The translations under genes and the position numbers were made by a program. The notes under the pieces were generated by a model. It was not told where the DNA came from. It searched no databases and was given only the letters and a program-made list of their open reading frames with translations. A DNA stretch of 22,020 nucleotides from a virus. Shown piece after piece: positions 6,697 through 15,100 of the stretch. Positions within the stretch are counted from its first letter, which is position 1, and each line of letters begins with the position of its first letter. The stretch covers positions 1 through 22,020 of the IMG/VR virus record IMGVR_UViG_3300015241_000035; one strand, given 5' to 3'.

Positions 6697-8592
6697 CTAA
6701 TGCACCGAATTCGGCATTGAAGCTACGCCGTCCCACCAATCCCATGTCCCGCTGGTGGGAATGAGATTGTGCACATTGGATACCATACCAAAGGTCCCTT
6801 GCGACGTCAGGCGTTGCAAGCTCGGCCCTCCCATGTTTCCAACGCCGGAAACGTTCGTGTAAGCCTGTGGGCCAAACGATGAGAAGGTGTTGTCGGTGGT
6901 GGTGATGAGTGTCGAGTTTACGCTGGTCGTGGTCCATTCGATCTTCGCCATCACGCCGCCGAGCGATTTATGATAGCAACCGAGCGAGATGGCCTCGAGA
7001 TCGAGATCGGTCCAGCCCCATAGCGTGCCGATCGGATTGTTGAACTGCAGGATCAACGGCGTCAGCAGGGGCGGATTGCAATGTCCTTGCGCAGCAATAT
7101 ACTCATCCGAGTTCTGATGTAACTGACCTTGCACGATGGATGGTATGAATGCGCATGTAGGCAATGCCCAATAGATCACATCACCATTATTTCCCAGCTT
7201 GTTAAGACTGACTGAAACCGAGGTTGCACCTGCAGTGATTGTGCGTGTCACCGGCTCGAATTGATAGCCGCCAAATGCCACACCGGTGCCGACCGAACTA
7301 CTGGTCGTCCCCGAGCTATCGGTAATCGATATGCTCCAGGTATTAGCGCCGCCCTGCACGGTCTGGTTGGCCGCCACGCCGCATGAGATCGCAATACCTT
7401 GGAAGCGACCGACCTGATTGGCCGGTACGGTCCAAGTGAGAGATTCCGTTCCCGCCGCCCCTCCCCTGGTTCCCAAAACCCGGATTGCGCCAGGATAGCT
7501 GTGAGCGGAGAAATCATCGGGAAAGGATGTCAAGCTGGTCGTAATCGACCAGCCATCCGGTCCGATATTCAGGCCGCCGCTCGTCCTGGCGATGGGGTAA
7601 AGCACTGCAGCGGTGCTGACGGTGGGAGATACTCCTATAAAATATCCTTGCACAGTGATCGAAGTATTCGGGACAACAGTAATGACGCGAGCGCCCATGA
7701 TATAGCAACTATTCGCCGTGCCGCCAGAACCCGGGGAGCAGCCACCCGCACTACCAAAGGTAGCTGTGCAGGCCACCGTGCCTGCATTGCAGCTAATATA
7801 GCCGCCTCCGGAGAAACCCCAGAACGCATCATAGGCGGCAGTCGTGAATGACGCCGAGGTCGCCACGGCGATGATGTCACCTACTTTGATCTGCTGTGTG
7901 TTTGCGCAGATGAAAGTAGGACTGGCGTTCGTAGTGCTGAATGACGCACAACTCGCCGGGGTTTGCGGGCCCGTGCCGGTAGCATTCTGTTTGACGTTTA
8001 GCACGTCGCCAGTGATCATCTGCCATTGCACATTCGGCAGAAGATTATCGACACTACCGACGCCGGGACCCGCATTTGTTGATGTGCCACATGACCATGC
8101 ATCGGTCGATTGCGCATAGTTGACATGCTGGCCGAGACTATCAAGGCAGTTTGGGACAACCGACCAAATCGGTGTACCCGCAACATCAATCGGGGTCGCA
8201 TGCGCGGCCGGACTTGCCGCGATCTGTGCTACACTGGCGGATCCGGCTAGATTGGAAAAATTAATCTGGGTGCAGACTGGGGACCCTGTCCCGGTCGTAA
8301 TCGTTTGAATCCATAGATTGGATGCACATGCGACCGCGAAGATGCCACCAAGCCCACCGTTCGTCGCCGGCGGAATATTCGCGCTCGGGATGACCGAGGT
8401 AACCGGCAAATAGGCGCTGGTGATTTCGGTGGTGACGAACCGCAGATCGAACGGCGTGATCCGGTTCTGATCGTTATCCGGAAACAGCGTATTGATATCC
8501 GTGCGAATTTGCGCGGGCGTCTTTTGCGCATATGCCGGCCATGCCATCAGGCACAGCAAAGCGATCGCCACTCGGATGTGATGCAGAATCAT
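6697..8592 (-). CDS. Exported tail-fibre-like protein
   Basis: 631 aa, starting at an ATG at 8592 with no strong ribosome-binding site, 24 bp after the upstream stop. The signal peptide has a hydrophobic core VAIALLCLMAWPA and an AYA site before QKT. Residues 24-51 (KTPAQIRTDIN, PDN, ITPFDLR) form the same short module as in the downstream fibre and in many phage fibres. The middle contains Cys-rich loops (SCNAGTVACTATFG, GGCSPGSG) and beta-type repeats. The C-terminal ~170 residues (from about YIAAQGHCNPPLLTPL) may be a separate binding domain. It is probably a surface fibre or decoration protein. Cysteine content and leader both suit folding in the periplasm. No enzymatic motif was seen. 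Confidence 0.8.
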   Translation of the reverse strand: MILHHIRVAIALLCLMAWPAYAQKTPAQIRTDINTLFPDNDQNRITPFDLRFVTTEITSAYLPVTSVIPSANIPPATNGGLGGIFAVACASNLWIQTITTGTGSPVCTQINFSNLAGSASVAQIAASPAAHATPIDVAGTPIWSVVPNCLDSLGQHVNYAQSTDAWSCGTSTNAGPGVGSVDNLLPNVQWQMITGDVLNVKQNATGTGPQTPASCASFSTTNASPTFICANTQQIKVGDIIAVATSASFTTAAYDAFWGFSGGGYISCNAGTVACTATFGSAGGCSPGSGGTANSCYIMGARVITVVPNTSITVQGYFIGVSPTVSTAAVLYPIARTSGGLNIGPDGWSITTSLTSFPDDFSAHSYPGAIRVLGTRGGAAGTESLTWTVPANQVGRFQGIAISCGVAANQTVQGGANTWSISITDSSGTTSSSVGTGVAFGGYQFEPVTRTITAGATSVSVSLNKLGNNGDVIYWALPTCAFIPSIVQGQLHQNSDEYIAAQGHCNPPLLTPLILQFNNPIGTLWGWTDLDLEAISLGCYHKSLGGVMAKIEWTTTSVNSTLITTTDNTFSSFGPQAYTNVSGVGNMGGPSLQRLTSQGTFGMVSNVHNLIPTSGTWDWWDGVASMPNSVH

Positions 8593-8616
8593 GCGCTCAA
8601 TTCATTTCGAAGGGTT

Positions 8617-10482
8617 TCAGCCGCGATATTGCGCCGACAGCAGCATGAAATTTTGCGTGCCGTTCCACGTGGACACTGTAGCGCCTAAGCCATTCTCAAG
8701 TGCTGTGATGACATTGATGCCGATCGCCGGCGCGGCTTTATAACTGCCAGCAATTGAATTATTGAAAGTATTGCCGGCTGTGCCGGCTCCATTGGAGAAA
8801 ACAGTAATGCCATTTTTTCCGCTGAGCACCGTCGTCGAATTATAACCTATGCCGACTTGGCCGGCCGCTGTCTGGCTATTGCCTATACTGCCCCCGACAA
8901 AAGCCGTTGTATTGAGATCGAACGGTTCTTCCGATAGGCCGGTAAAAATCGTGATGCTATTGGCTGAATTGCCATTGGCCGCCCGCACCGTATTCGGAGT
9001 ATAGGACCATGTCGCCGTATTATCGCCGCCGATCATCGTGATCTGCTGGCGGTTATAAAAATTCCAGACTCCCCACTTCCGACTTTGGCCGTAGGTCTTG
9101 TAGGCCGAGACCTGACCCGCGCTGGCATCGATCGAGAGGGACCCGACCATCGTGCACTGGTTGGCCGGGATCGTGTAGGACGACAGCCCATTGTAGGCGA
9201 TGTAGGAATTGGCATTCACCCAGATGCCCTGCAGGCGAATGATCTGCGCCGAGCCCGCGCCACTGCCACGCGAACCGGATCCGGCCGAAACATTCGACCA
9301 GGAGGGTCCGGCAACCAGCGTCGGAACGCCGTTGTTGGAGAACACGCATTCGTCCTGAATCGTGTTCGAGGTCGAGCCCGACGCGGTCAACGTCGTCGTC
9401 AACTCGCTGAAGGTGGTATTGACAAAGGCCGAGCCATTGAAGATCGGAATCTGATTACCGACGAACGGCGAGTAATAGACTGTGACCGCGCCGACCACGT
9501 CGCCGGTCTGGATCACGTCGCCGGAGGCCTGCCCGATCAGATTGAGATAGCCCTGCGGCGGCACCAGCGACCCGGACGAGGTCGATCCGCCGCCCGAGGC
9601 GGCCGGGTTGACCAGATGGAATTGAACGTTCGTAGCATCATAGGTGATCATCGGCGTATTGGCCGGGCCGATCTCCCCGCCGGTCAGCGGTGCCGGGCCG
9701 GTCGGGGTATCCTTGATGAGCGCGATCGCGGCGCCGCCCGAAACCGCCACCGTGACAGGTCCATTATTCGCCACAGCGGCCAAGAACTGGATCACCGTGC
9801 CATCTTGATGCGAGAATGCGCTATCGGTGACCGCAATCGCGTTCGGTGTGCCGGTAGCCAGCGCCGCCCAGAACACGCCGGTCGGGCCTGTGGAGGCCGT
9901 CAGCTTCGAATAGACGGTATTTCCGAGGCTATCCTGGACCACCATCAGGTAGATACCGTTACCGTAGATGACGGCGCAGCCATTCTGATCTAACGGAACC
10001 GGGTTCTGATTATTCGTGGTTTCAGCGGCATCCTGCCAGGTCTGCTTAAAGGTCTGGGTGTTCGGAATGAAGAAGCTGACCGACCCGCCGGCCAGCGATG
10101 AATTGATGGAAGTACTTGCAACAGCTACGGAAAATCCGCTTCCCGTGCCTCCGATATTGGCCGCCGCGGCGCTCAGGACGTCGCCGACGACATATTGAAT
10201 GCCGGGATTCAGGACCGTGACCTGGGTGACAATCCCGCCCGAAACCGTTATATTTGCGGTCGCCTGTGAACCTGAACCGCCGGTCAGGGACACACCACCA
10301 TAGGCGCCATTTGTGTAAGCCGATCCGCCCGTGATGGTCCCGAGCGTGCCGAGCATCCCGTTGATGCCGGTCTGGGCTTGAAAGCAGGTCATCCCGGGCG
10401 GCAAAATTGTTGCCTGGGCGAGGACCTGCACGCAGGACAAAACGACCGCGCAAGCGGCGATGAGGAAGGTTTTGAATTTCAT
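8617..10482 (-). CDS. Large exported fibre-like protein, first of the fibre cluster
   Basis: 621 aa. A longer in-frame start exists at 10566, but the ATG at 10482 begins a typical signal peptide: MKFK, TFLIAACAVVLSCV, and VLA before QAT. The longer form would bury this leader and run antisense to the plus-strand gene, so I use 10482. Residues ~50-125 (GGSAYTNGAYGGVSLTGGSG ... GGIVTQVTVLNPGIQYVVGDVL) form a beta-repeat block that I know from many phage virion proteins. A Gly/Ser linker (GGGSTSSGS) then separates an N-terminal half from a beta-rich C-terminal part. Base composition falls toward the C-terminus (about 48% GC by hand count at 8701-8820 against about 61% at 9541-9660), as often seen in exchangeable receptor-binding domains. 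Confidence 0.82.
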   Translation of the reverse strand: MKFKTFLIAACAVVLSCVQVLAQATILPPGMTCFQAQTGINGMLGTLGTITGGSAYTNGAYGGVSLTGGSGSQATANITVSGGIVTQVTVLNPGIQYVVGDVLSAAAANIGGTGSGFSVAVASTSINSSLAGGSVSFFIPNTQTFKQTWQDAAETTNNQNPVPLDQNGCAVIYGNGIYLMVVQDSLGNTVYSKLTASTGPTGVFWAALATGTPNAIAVTDSAFSHQDGTVIQFLAAVANNGPVTVAVSGGAAIALIKDTPTGPAPLTGGEIGPANTPMITYDATNVQFHLVNPAASGGGSTSSGSLVPPQGYLNLIGQASGDVIQTGDVVGAVTVYYSPFVGNQIPIFNGSAFVNTTFSELTTTLTASGSTSNTIQDECVFSNNGVPTLVAGPSWSNVSAGSGSRGSGAGSAQIIRLQGIWVNANSYIAYNGLSSYTIPANQCTMVGSLSIDASAGQVSAYKTYGQSRKWGVWNFYNRQQITMIGGDNTATWSYTPNTVRAANGNSANSITIFTGLSEEPFDLNTTAFVGGSIGNSQTAAGQVGIGYNSTTVLSGKNGITVFSNGAGTAGNTFNNSIAGSYKAAPAIGINVITALENGLGATVSTWNGTQNFMLLSAQYRG

Positions 10483-10491
10483 GGATCGCCT

Positions 10492-10944
10492 ATGAGCCGA
10501 ATTTCGCGACGCGGCGTCTGGTTCGCCGGCATCCTGCTGCTCTTGTTCTGGAGTCTTGCTTCGCATCCCAACTGGGTCGAGACGGCATCAGCGCCCGCCG
10601 GAATGATCGTCTATCTCGCGTTCGTCTATCGCTGGCTGTTCCCCGAGAAGATCACCATGCGCGGAATATGGTTCAGCGCAACGCTTTTCATTTGCTGGTA
10701 TTTTGCGTTTTATACCGAATGGACCAACAACAACTGGGCGCTCGCCGGCATGATCGTATTTCTGTTTTTCTTCCACGGCCTATTGTGGCCGGAGGAAATT
10801 GCCGCCCTGGAGCGTCGCCGGCAGCGTGGAACGGTAGAGATAATTTCCGAGTGCAGTTTCCGTCGGGTTTCCGAGCGACCGATTGATCAGCCGCTCCGTC
10901 AGCGCATTGCTGCGCAACCCAGCGCCGGCGCCCCGCGCCAATAA
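10492..10944 (+). CDS. Four-helix membrane protein made of two tandem copies; plus-strand moron
   Basis: 150 aa from the ATG at 10492; a weak GGA lies 6 bases upstream. Longer in-frame starts upstream run antisense to the fibre signal peptide and look artificial. Residues 7-54 and 57-103 are an internal duplication: both begin RG(V/I)WF(A/S), contain AGMIV(Y/F)L, and end (F/W)PE(K/E)I. Each copy holds two hydrophobic helices, so the protein should cross the membrane four times. The final ~45 residues are polar and basic, and are encoded antisense to the 3' end of the 619-aa gene. It starts only 9 bp from the divergent fibre start. I know no matching family. A lysogenic-conversion or lysis-modulating role is possible, but only inferred. 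Confidence 0.78.
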   Translation: MSRISRRGVWFAGILLLLFWSLASHPNWVETASAPAGMIVYLAFVYRWLFPEKITMRGIWFSATLFICWYFAFYTEWTNNNWALAGMIVFLFFFHGLLWPEEIAALERRRQRGTVEIISECSFRRVSERPIDQPLRQRIAAQPSAGAPRQ

Positions 10945-12639
10945 CGCGCTGCCGAGCGTCGCTCCGACGCCCATTGCCGCCGCACTCATCGGCACCTCGC
11001 CGGACAGAATCCCAGCGCCCGCCGTACCCGCCCCGCCGAGCAGATGCATCAGCATGCCGCGCTCGGCCGTCCCGGAGCTCGGCGGTTCCTTCATGAAACG
11101 CTGGCCGATGTCCGATAGCGTCTTGAGGTCCCCACCACCGCCATAGGCCGAGCCATGCGTGCCCTTGAACGAAGTGTTGACCCTCCCCTGCAGCAGGGCT
11201 GGGCTGATATCCCCGGTCGGCGCTTTCGCCACCAGTGGCTCGACCGTGCGCAGATTGCGCCATTGCTGACGCGCCTGCCGCAGATCACCGATCACATCCG
11301 GCGCCGCCGAACGCTCCATTGCCCCGTCAAGCGCATCGCGGATATCGCGCGCGGAGTTACGGATGTTCGGATTCTGCGATTGCATCGCCCGATCCAGCGG
11401 CGTGCCGCGGCGGGTCAGATTCTGATAGATTTCGCCCGTGATCGTGTTGGTATGCGGGTCGACCAGCCCTGCAATGTTTTGTACTTGGCGGATCAGCGGT
11501 TCGACTTCGCCCGGCGTCATGGTCGCCTGCGCGTCATGAATGGTCTGGCGAAGCTCGACCGCGAGTTGCGGATCGGCATGGATCACCGGCGTCCGCGCAG
11601 CAACGCCCTCAAACACATTTCCGATCCGATCGCGGGCCTGCCCCATGACCTGAGGCGTGATGCGCTCGGCATTCTCGCCGAACGTATTGGCGACCGCCCG
11701 ATTGAAGCCGGTCTGCATTTCCTCTCGATGGGGACCACCGCCGCTGCCCGGGATCTTGTTGAGGACCGAATTGAGAAACCGCACGGTCGGATTCGACGAA
11801 ACTTCGCCGGTGCCGACCGGGATATTGAACTGATTCCGCGCGGTCGCGGCGAGATTCGCCGTCTCCGGACTGACGCGACCGACAAGGGCATTTGCCGCCC
11901 CACCAGTCGCTCTCAATGCGACTGGGAGCGCCGCGGTCGCGGCCATACCCATCAAGGGATCGCCGGTCTCATCGGTCACCGCCTGTCCCAGCGCGCCGGT
12001 GGCACCGAGCACCGGTGCCTCCCGAATGAGCGATGATGTCAAGCCGTTGACGGGTGCCGCCGCACCTCGCACCCCAGGGCCAAGGCTTCCGACGACGGTC
12101 TGGATGCCCGTTTGCGCGAGCTTTTGGCCCTGCGTCGTCGGAACATATTCACCGGTCCGCAAGAGCAGCGTATTGGAAGCTTCCGCGCCACTCGGCAGTA
12201 CATGCTCCGGATTGAGCGCGTTCTCGAGGCCAGCGAGTGCACCTGGCCGGTTTTCGGAAGCAGCCTTGCGCGCGGCCAGATCGGCTTGCACATCCTCCAG
12301 TGGCTTGCCGGTCGCAGCGCTGATGCCACGCGCCATCAGATAATCGACGACATGTCCGGTATTGCCGACTGCGCCGACCACGTCGCCCGCGCCTTTGATG
12401 GCACCGGTCGCGATATTCTTGAGCGGCCCCCAGATGCCTTCATGCTGTGAATTGGCGAGCATGCCGGGCAGACCAGTTCGCTCTACGGCCGTGGCCGGCT
12501 TTTTCTCTTCGGTCAGCACTGATGGTCCAGCGAGCCACGTCTTATCGAAATCGCTGGGATCGAGCACGCGCGTACCCGTAGCGGCCGGCATTGATGCCGC
12601 GCCCGATGTTCCCCATACGGAATCGAAATCATCGGCCAT
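10780..12639 (-). CDS. Large DNA-ejection/internal virion protein, P22 gp16 position
   Basis: 619 aa, starting at 12639 with a TAATG overlap on the previous gene. No signal peptide. The N-terminal ~60 residues are acidic and probably disordered (DDFDSVWGTS, then DPSDFDKTW). Two Gly/Ala-rich amphipathic regions follow: residues ~75-95 (IATGAIKGAGDVVGAVG) and the stretch ~525-570 (LLGGAGTAGAGILSG, AAMGVGATLGSALL). The middle is helical, with a phage-like NPTVRFLNSVLNKIPGSG segment. Size, place at the end of the ejection group, and membrane-active-looking segments fit a P22 gp16-like protein that leaves the head and enters the host envelope with the DNA. The assignment is by position and character, not a clear motif. 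The last 165 bp overlap the plus-strand membrane gene tail to tail. Confidence 0.75.
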   Translation of the reverse strand: MADDFDSVWGTSGAASMPAATGTRVLDPSDFDKTWLAGPSVLTEEKKPATAVERTGLPGMLANSQHEGIWGPLKNIATGAIKGAGDVVGAVGNTGHVVDYLMARGISAATGKPLEDVQADLAARKAASENRPGALAGLENALNPEHVLPSGAEASNTLLLRTGEYVPTTQGQKLAQTGIQTVVGSLGPGVRGAAAPVNGLTSSLIREAPVLGATGALGQAVTDETGDPLMGMAATAALPVALRATGGAANALVGRVSPETANLAATARNQFNIPVGTGEVSSNPTVRFLNSVLNKIPGSGGGPHREEMQTGFNRAVANTFGENAERITPQVMGQARDRIGNVFEGVAARTPVIHADPQLAVELRQTIHDAQATMTPGEVEPLIRQVQNIAGLVDPHTNTITGEIYQNLTRRGTPLDRAMQSQNPNIRNSARDIRDALDGAMERSAAPDVIGDLRQARQQWRNLRTVEPLVAKAPTGDISPALLQGRVNTSFKGTHGSAYGGGGDLKTLSDIGQRFMKEPPSSGTAERGMLMHLLGGAGTAGAGILSGEVPMSAAAMGVGATLGSALLARGAGAGLRSNALTERLINRSLGNPTETALGNYLYRSTLPATLQGGNFLRPQ

Positions 12640-13823
12640 TACTTCAGTCCGCCCGGATTAATAATCCCGGCTTCATGCGCGGCCTGCACCTGCAATTTAA
12701 AGAGATCGCGCGGGCCGGGCTTGCCATCCTTGCCCTCGGAGAAGCTTTCGATCACCTTCTTACGCTGGTCCGGGCTCATCAGATCAAAGCCATAGGCGCG
12801 CGGATCATGCGCGAGCTGCCACTGGCTGGCCCATTTCGTGAACTGGTTATCGGGCAGTCCGGACTTTTCGAACTCGACGAGCTGCGCCTGCTTCATACGG
12901 CGCAAAGCGAGCGCGGATTTGGCGACATCGGTCGCGGCGGCATTCGAGATGCCCACACTCGGATTACCTGCAAAGGAAGCCGCTAGCTTGTCATTCGTCC
13001 CAGTATTGCCGTTCTGATTGACGAAATCCGTGAGATATTTCTTGGCTTCATCGAATGTCTTGATCTTGCTCGTGTCGAGACCGGGAATGCCGGCCGATTG
13101 GAGAAACGATTTGACGTGGTTGAATTCCTCGGTGCCGGGGCCGGTCCCGGTCTTGCCGAGTTTTTCGAGCGCCGGAATTGCCTGCTCGAGCGGAAACACT
13201 TCCTGCCGATAATTCAATGCCCGCTGGCGCGATGCATTGAGCGCCTCGCCGGCGCCCTGTCCGGTCGCGACCTGGGCTTCGCCCACGCCCGGCGCCAAGC
13301 CCGTTGCCATCGCGCCAGTTCTGACCGCGGTCGTTTGCGGCACGGAAACTGGCTCGCCGGCCGGGCCCGGCGGCCCCGTCACCCGCGACACCATTGCCTC
13401 CGGTGATAGCCCCATCGTCCGCAGCGTCGCGATCCCATTGCGCAGATTCTTCGGATCGCGCAGCGCTACATCCGCAACCGTATTGATCGTCGCGGCCGAG
13501 ATATTCGGATGCACGGCGCGGATCGCCATCTTCATCCGATAGATATCGTCTGGTTTGGCATCGTCCGGCAGCGTCCCGAAATAGTGCGCCGCGATCTGCG
13601 TGGCATCTTCGTTCTGCTTCATCTGCGCGGATTGGTTCTGAATATTCTGCCCGGTCAGCGCCGCTTGCGGCTGCTGCGACAATGCGCCGAACTGCTCCGA
13701 TTTCAATCGATAATCTTGCAATCCGCTCATCAGTCCGATCACCTTCGAAGGATCGCTGATCAGCGCATTACTGCCGGCCTGCGGCGCGACCGGCTGCGGA
13801 TATAAACTGTTCATATCCGCCAT
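12639..13823 (-). CDS. Internal virion/ejection protein, P22 gp20 position
   Basis: 394 aa, starting with a TAATG junction. It is a largely helical, Gln/Ala-rich protein: residues ~45-70 are very Gln-rich (ALSQQPQAALTGQNIQNQSAQ), then come helical segments (DDIYRMKMAIRAVHPN). A Pro/Gly-rich hinge near residue 150 (VTGPPGPAGEPV) leads to a second helical part that ends with LFKLQVQAAHEAGIINPGG. There is no signal peptide, transmembrane segment or catalytic motif. It lies between the gp7-like and gp16-like genes, where P22 has gp20, an ejected protein. I infer that role from gene order and composition only. Confidence 0.72.
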   Translation of the reverse strand: MADMNSLYPQPVAPQAGSNALISDPSKVIGLMSGLQDYRLKSEQFGALSQQPQAALTGQNIQNQSAQMKQNEDATQIAAHYFGTLPDDAKPDDIYRMKMAIRAVHPNISAATINTVADVALRDPKNLRNGIATLRTMGLSPEAMVSRVTGPPGPAGEPVSVPQTTAVRTGAMATGLAPGVGEAQVATGQGAGEALNASRQRALNYRQEVFPLEQAIPALEKLGKTGTGPGTEEFNHVKSFLQSAGIPGLDTSKIKTFDEAKKYLTDFVNQNGNTGTNDKLAASFAGNPSVGISNAAATDVAKSALALRRMKQAQLVEFEKSGLPDNQFTKWASQWQLAHDPRAYGFDLMSPDQRKKVIESFSEGKDGKPGPRDLFKLQVQAAHEAGIINPGGLK

Positions 13824-14377
13824 TATGCCGCGCCCTTGTAGTTCGCATGCAGCGCCGCGAGGTGGCCCATGTGATCATCCGGATGGCTGATGTCTTTGGT
13901 CCCTTCGAAATGATCCGCGACCGCGCCGAAATGCGGGCTGGTCGCGCCATAATGATCGAGCAGGTTGTTTTCCGCGGATTGCGCCTGCTGCATCATGGTC
14001 TGCAACCATTTGCGCTGCTCCAATGGTTCGCTCGGCACATTGGCGAGCTGTGACACCGCCTGCGGCGCCGAGAGTATCCGCTCGGCGACCAAGTTTGTCA
14101 TGCCGTCGATGATTCGAGATTTGACATCGGATTTGCCGGTCGCTGCGTCTTTCAGGATCGCCGTCAACTGGTTCTTGATCGCAGAGAAATGGCGCAGCGC
14201 CGCGACGGTCTGTTCGTGTGTTGGCGGCGGCGGCGGCGGGGCGGCACCGCCCGCTGGCGCACCAGGAGCAGCCGGCGGCCCGGCCTGCGGGGAAGCCATC
14301 TGCTGCAGGCCATTGCCAGCCGCCCCGGTCTGGTCGGGGATCGGTGGCAACCCACCATTTGAAAGCGCGTTCGGCAT
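13823..14377 (-). CDS. Proline-rich late protein of the ejection group
   Basis: 184 aa with a TGATG start overlap. Residues 1-55 are disordered and Pro/Gly/Ala-rich, ending in a run of six prolines. The rest is helical (HEQTVAALRHFSAIKNQLTAIL ...) with a His-rich C-terminal end (HYGATSPHFGAVADHF, SHPDDHMGHLAALHANY). It is inserted between the gp7-like and gp20-like genes, and in P22 I know of no counterpart. It may be a chaperone or a minor internal virion protein. No family is recognised. Confidence 0.7.
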   Translation of the reverse strand: MPNALSNGGLPPIPDQTGAAGNGLQQMASPQAGPPAAPGAPAGGAAPPPPPPTHEQTVAALRHFSAIKNQLTAILKDAATGKSDVKSRIIDGMTNLVAERILSAPQAVSQLANVPSEPLEQRKWLQTMMQQAQSAENNLLDHYGATSPHFGAVADHFEGTKDISHPDDHMGHLAALHANYKGAA

Positions 14378-15099
14378 CAGGAGGCCTGCAACATTCCGCC
14401 GTTGACGCTGGTCGGCCCTATAGCGCCGGGAATACTGCTCCCGCTATAGAGGCCGCCACCGCCGCCGCCGTTATTGAATAACTGGTTGTAGAGCAACGCA
14501 TTCGAGCCCACCCCCGCGGCGCCAGTCAGCCCCCCAGCGAGCGCATTGGCCGATCCGAGCGTCCCGGCCGCTAGCGCATTGCCCGTATTCGTCAAGGTGC
14601 CGGCCTGCGCGTTGCCGCTTGCGATCGCGCCGCCGGCGAGCGCACCCGCCGCGTTCGCGCCCATTCCCGCATAGCCCTGCAATGCGTTGACCGTATTGCC
14701 CCAGGTATTCTGCGCCAGGCCATTATTGTACTGCGAGATCGCCGCGGCGAGATTGCCACCGCCCGAGGCCCCGCCGCGCGCCGCCAGCGCATTGGTCGCT
14801 GCCATCGTGCCGTATTGCGAGGCGAACTGGAATCCTGGCGTCTGCGCCAGCAATGCGTTCTGATTGGCACCTGGCGTGATCAGCCCCTGCAAAGTCGGCA
14901 GCACGCTTTGACCGCCGCTGATGAAAGGCTGCAATGAACCCTGCGCCGTTTCGAACATCTTTTGCTGCTGCGCCAGCGCCTGCTGCTGCATGGCGACCTG
15001 CTGCGATGCCGCACTCTTCGATGCATTGGCGCCGATCGCGGCGCTGCCGATCGATCCGATCGCGCCTATTCCTCCAGCGATCAGCGCGGTGGTCGGCAT
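14377..15099 (-). CDS. P22 gp7-like DNA transfer protein
   Basis: 240 aa. Residues 6-25 form a Gly/Ala/Ile-rich hydrophobic segment (LIAGGIGAIGSIGSAAIGAN), followed by a Gln-rich helix with coiled-coil character (residues ~30-52, QQVAMQQQALAQQQKMFETA). From about residue 130 the chain is built of Gly/Ala/Asn repeats (AGMGANAAGALAGGAIASGN ...). This layout of hydrophobic N-terminus, Gln-rich coil and Gly/Ala repeats is typical of P22 gp7-like ejection proteins, which travel into the host envelope ahead of the DNA. It starts 1 bp after the preceding stop. A gly-rich segment near the C-terminus (NNGGGGGGLYSG) may be a flexible linker. Confidence 0.75.
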   Translation of the reverse strand: MPTTALIAGGIGAIGSIGSAAIGANASKSAASQQVAMQQQALAQQQKMFETAQGSLQPFISGGQSVLPTLQGLITPGANQNALLAQTPGFQFASQYGTMAATNALAARGGASGGGNLAAAISQYNNGLAQNTWGNTVNALQGYAGMGANAAGALAGGAIASGNAQAGTLTNTGNALAAGTLGSANALAGGLTGAAGVGSNALLYNQLFNNGGGGGGLYSGSSIPGAIGPTSVNGGMLQAS

Positions 15100-15100
15100 G

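Noticed and set aside
9085-9993. Long plus-strand ORF (302 codons) opposite the first fibre gene
   Set aside because: Arg/Asp/Gly-rich, low-complexity translation typical of an antisense shadow in GC-rich DNA; the minus frame has a leader and recognised beta blocks.
10378-10491. N-terminal extension of the plus-strand membrane gene
   Set aside because: It would be antisense to the signal peptide of the fibre gene and has polar, irregular sequence; the ATG at 10492 starts right before the first helix of the repeat.
10483-10566. N-terminal extension of the first fibre gene
   Set aside because: It would place a charged Glu/Gln-rich stretch before an intact signal peptide; MKFK at 10482 is the natural start.
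11155-12036. Long plus-strand ORF (293 codons) opposite the 619-aa gene
   Set aside because: Arg/His-rich shadow with no ribosome-binding site; the minus frame is coupled by TAATG in a clear operon.
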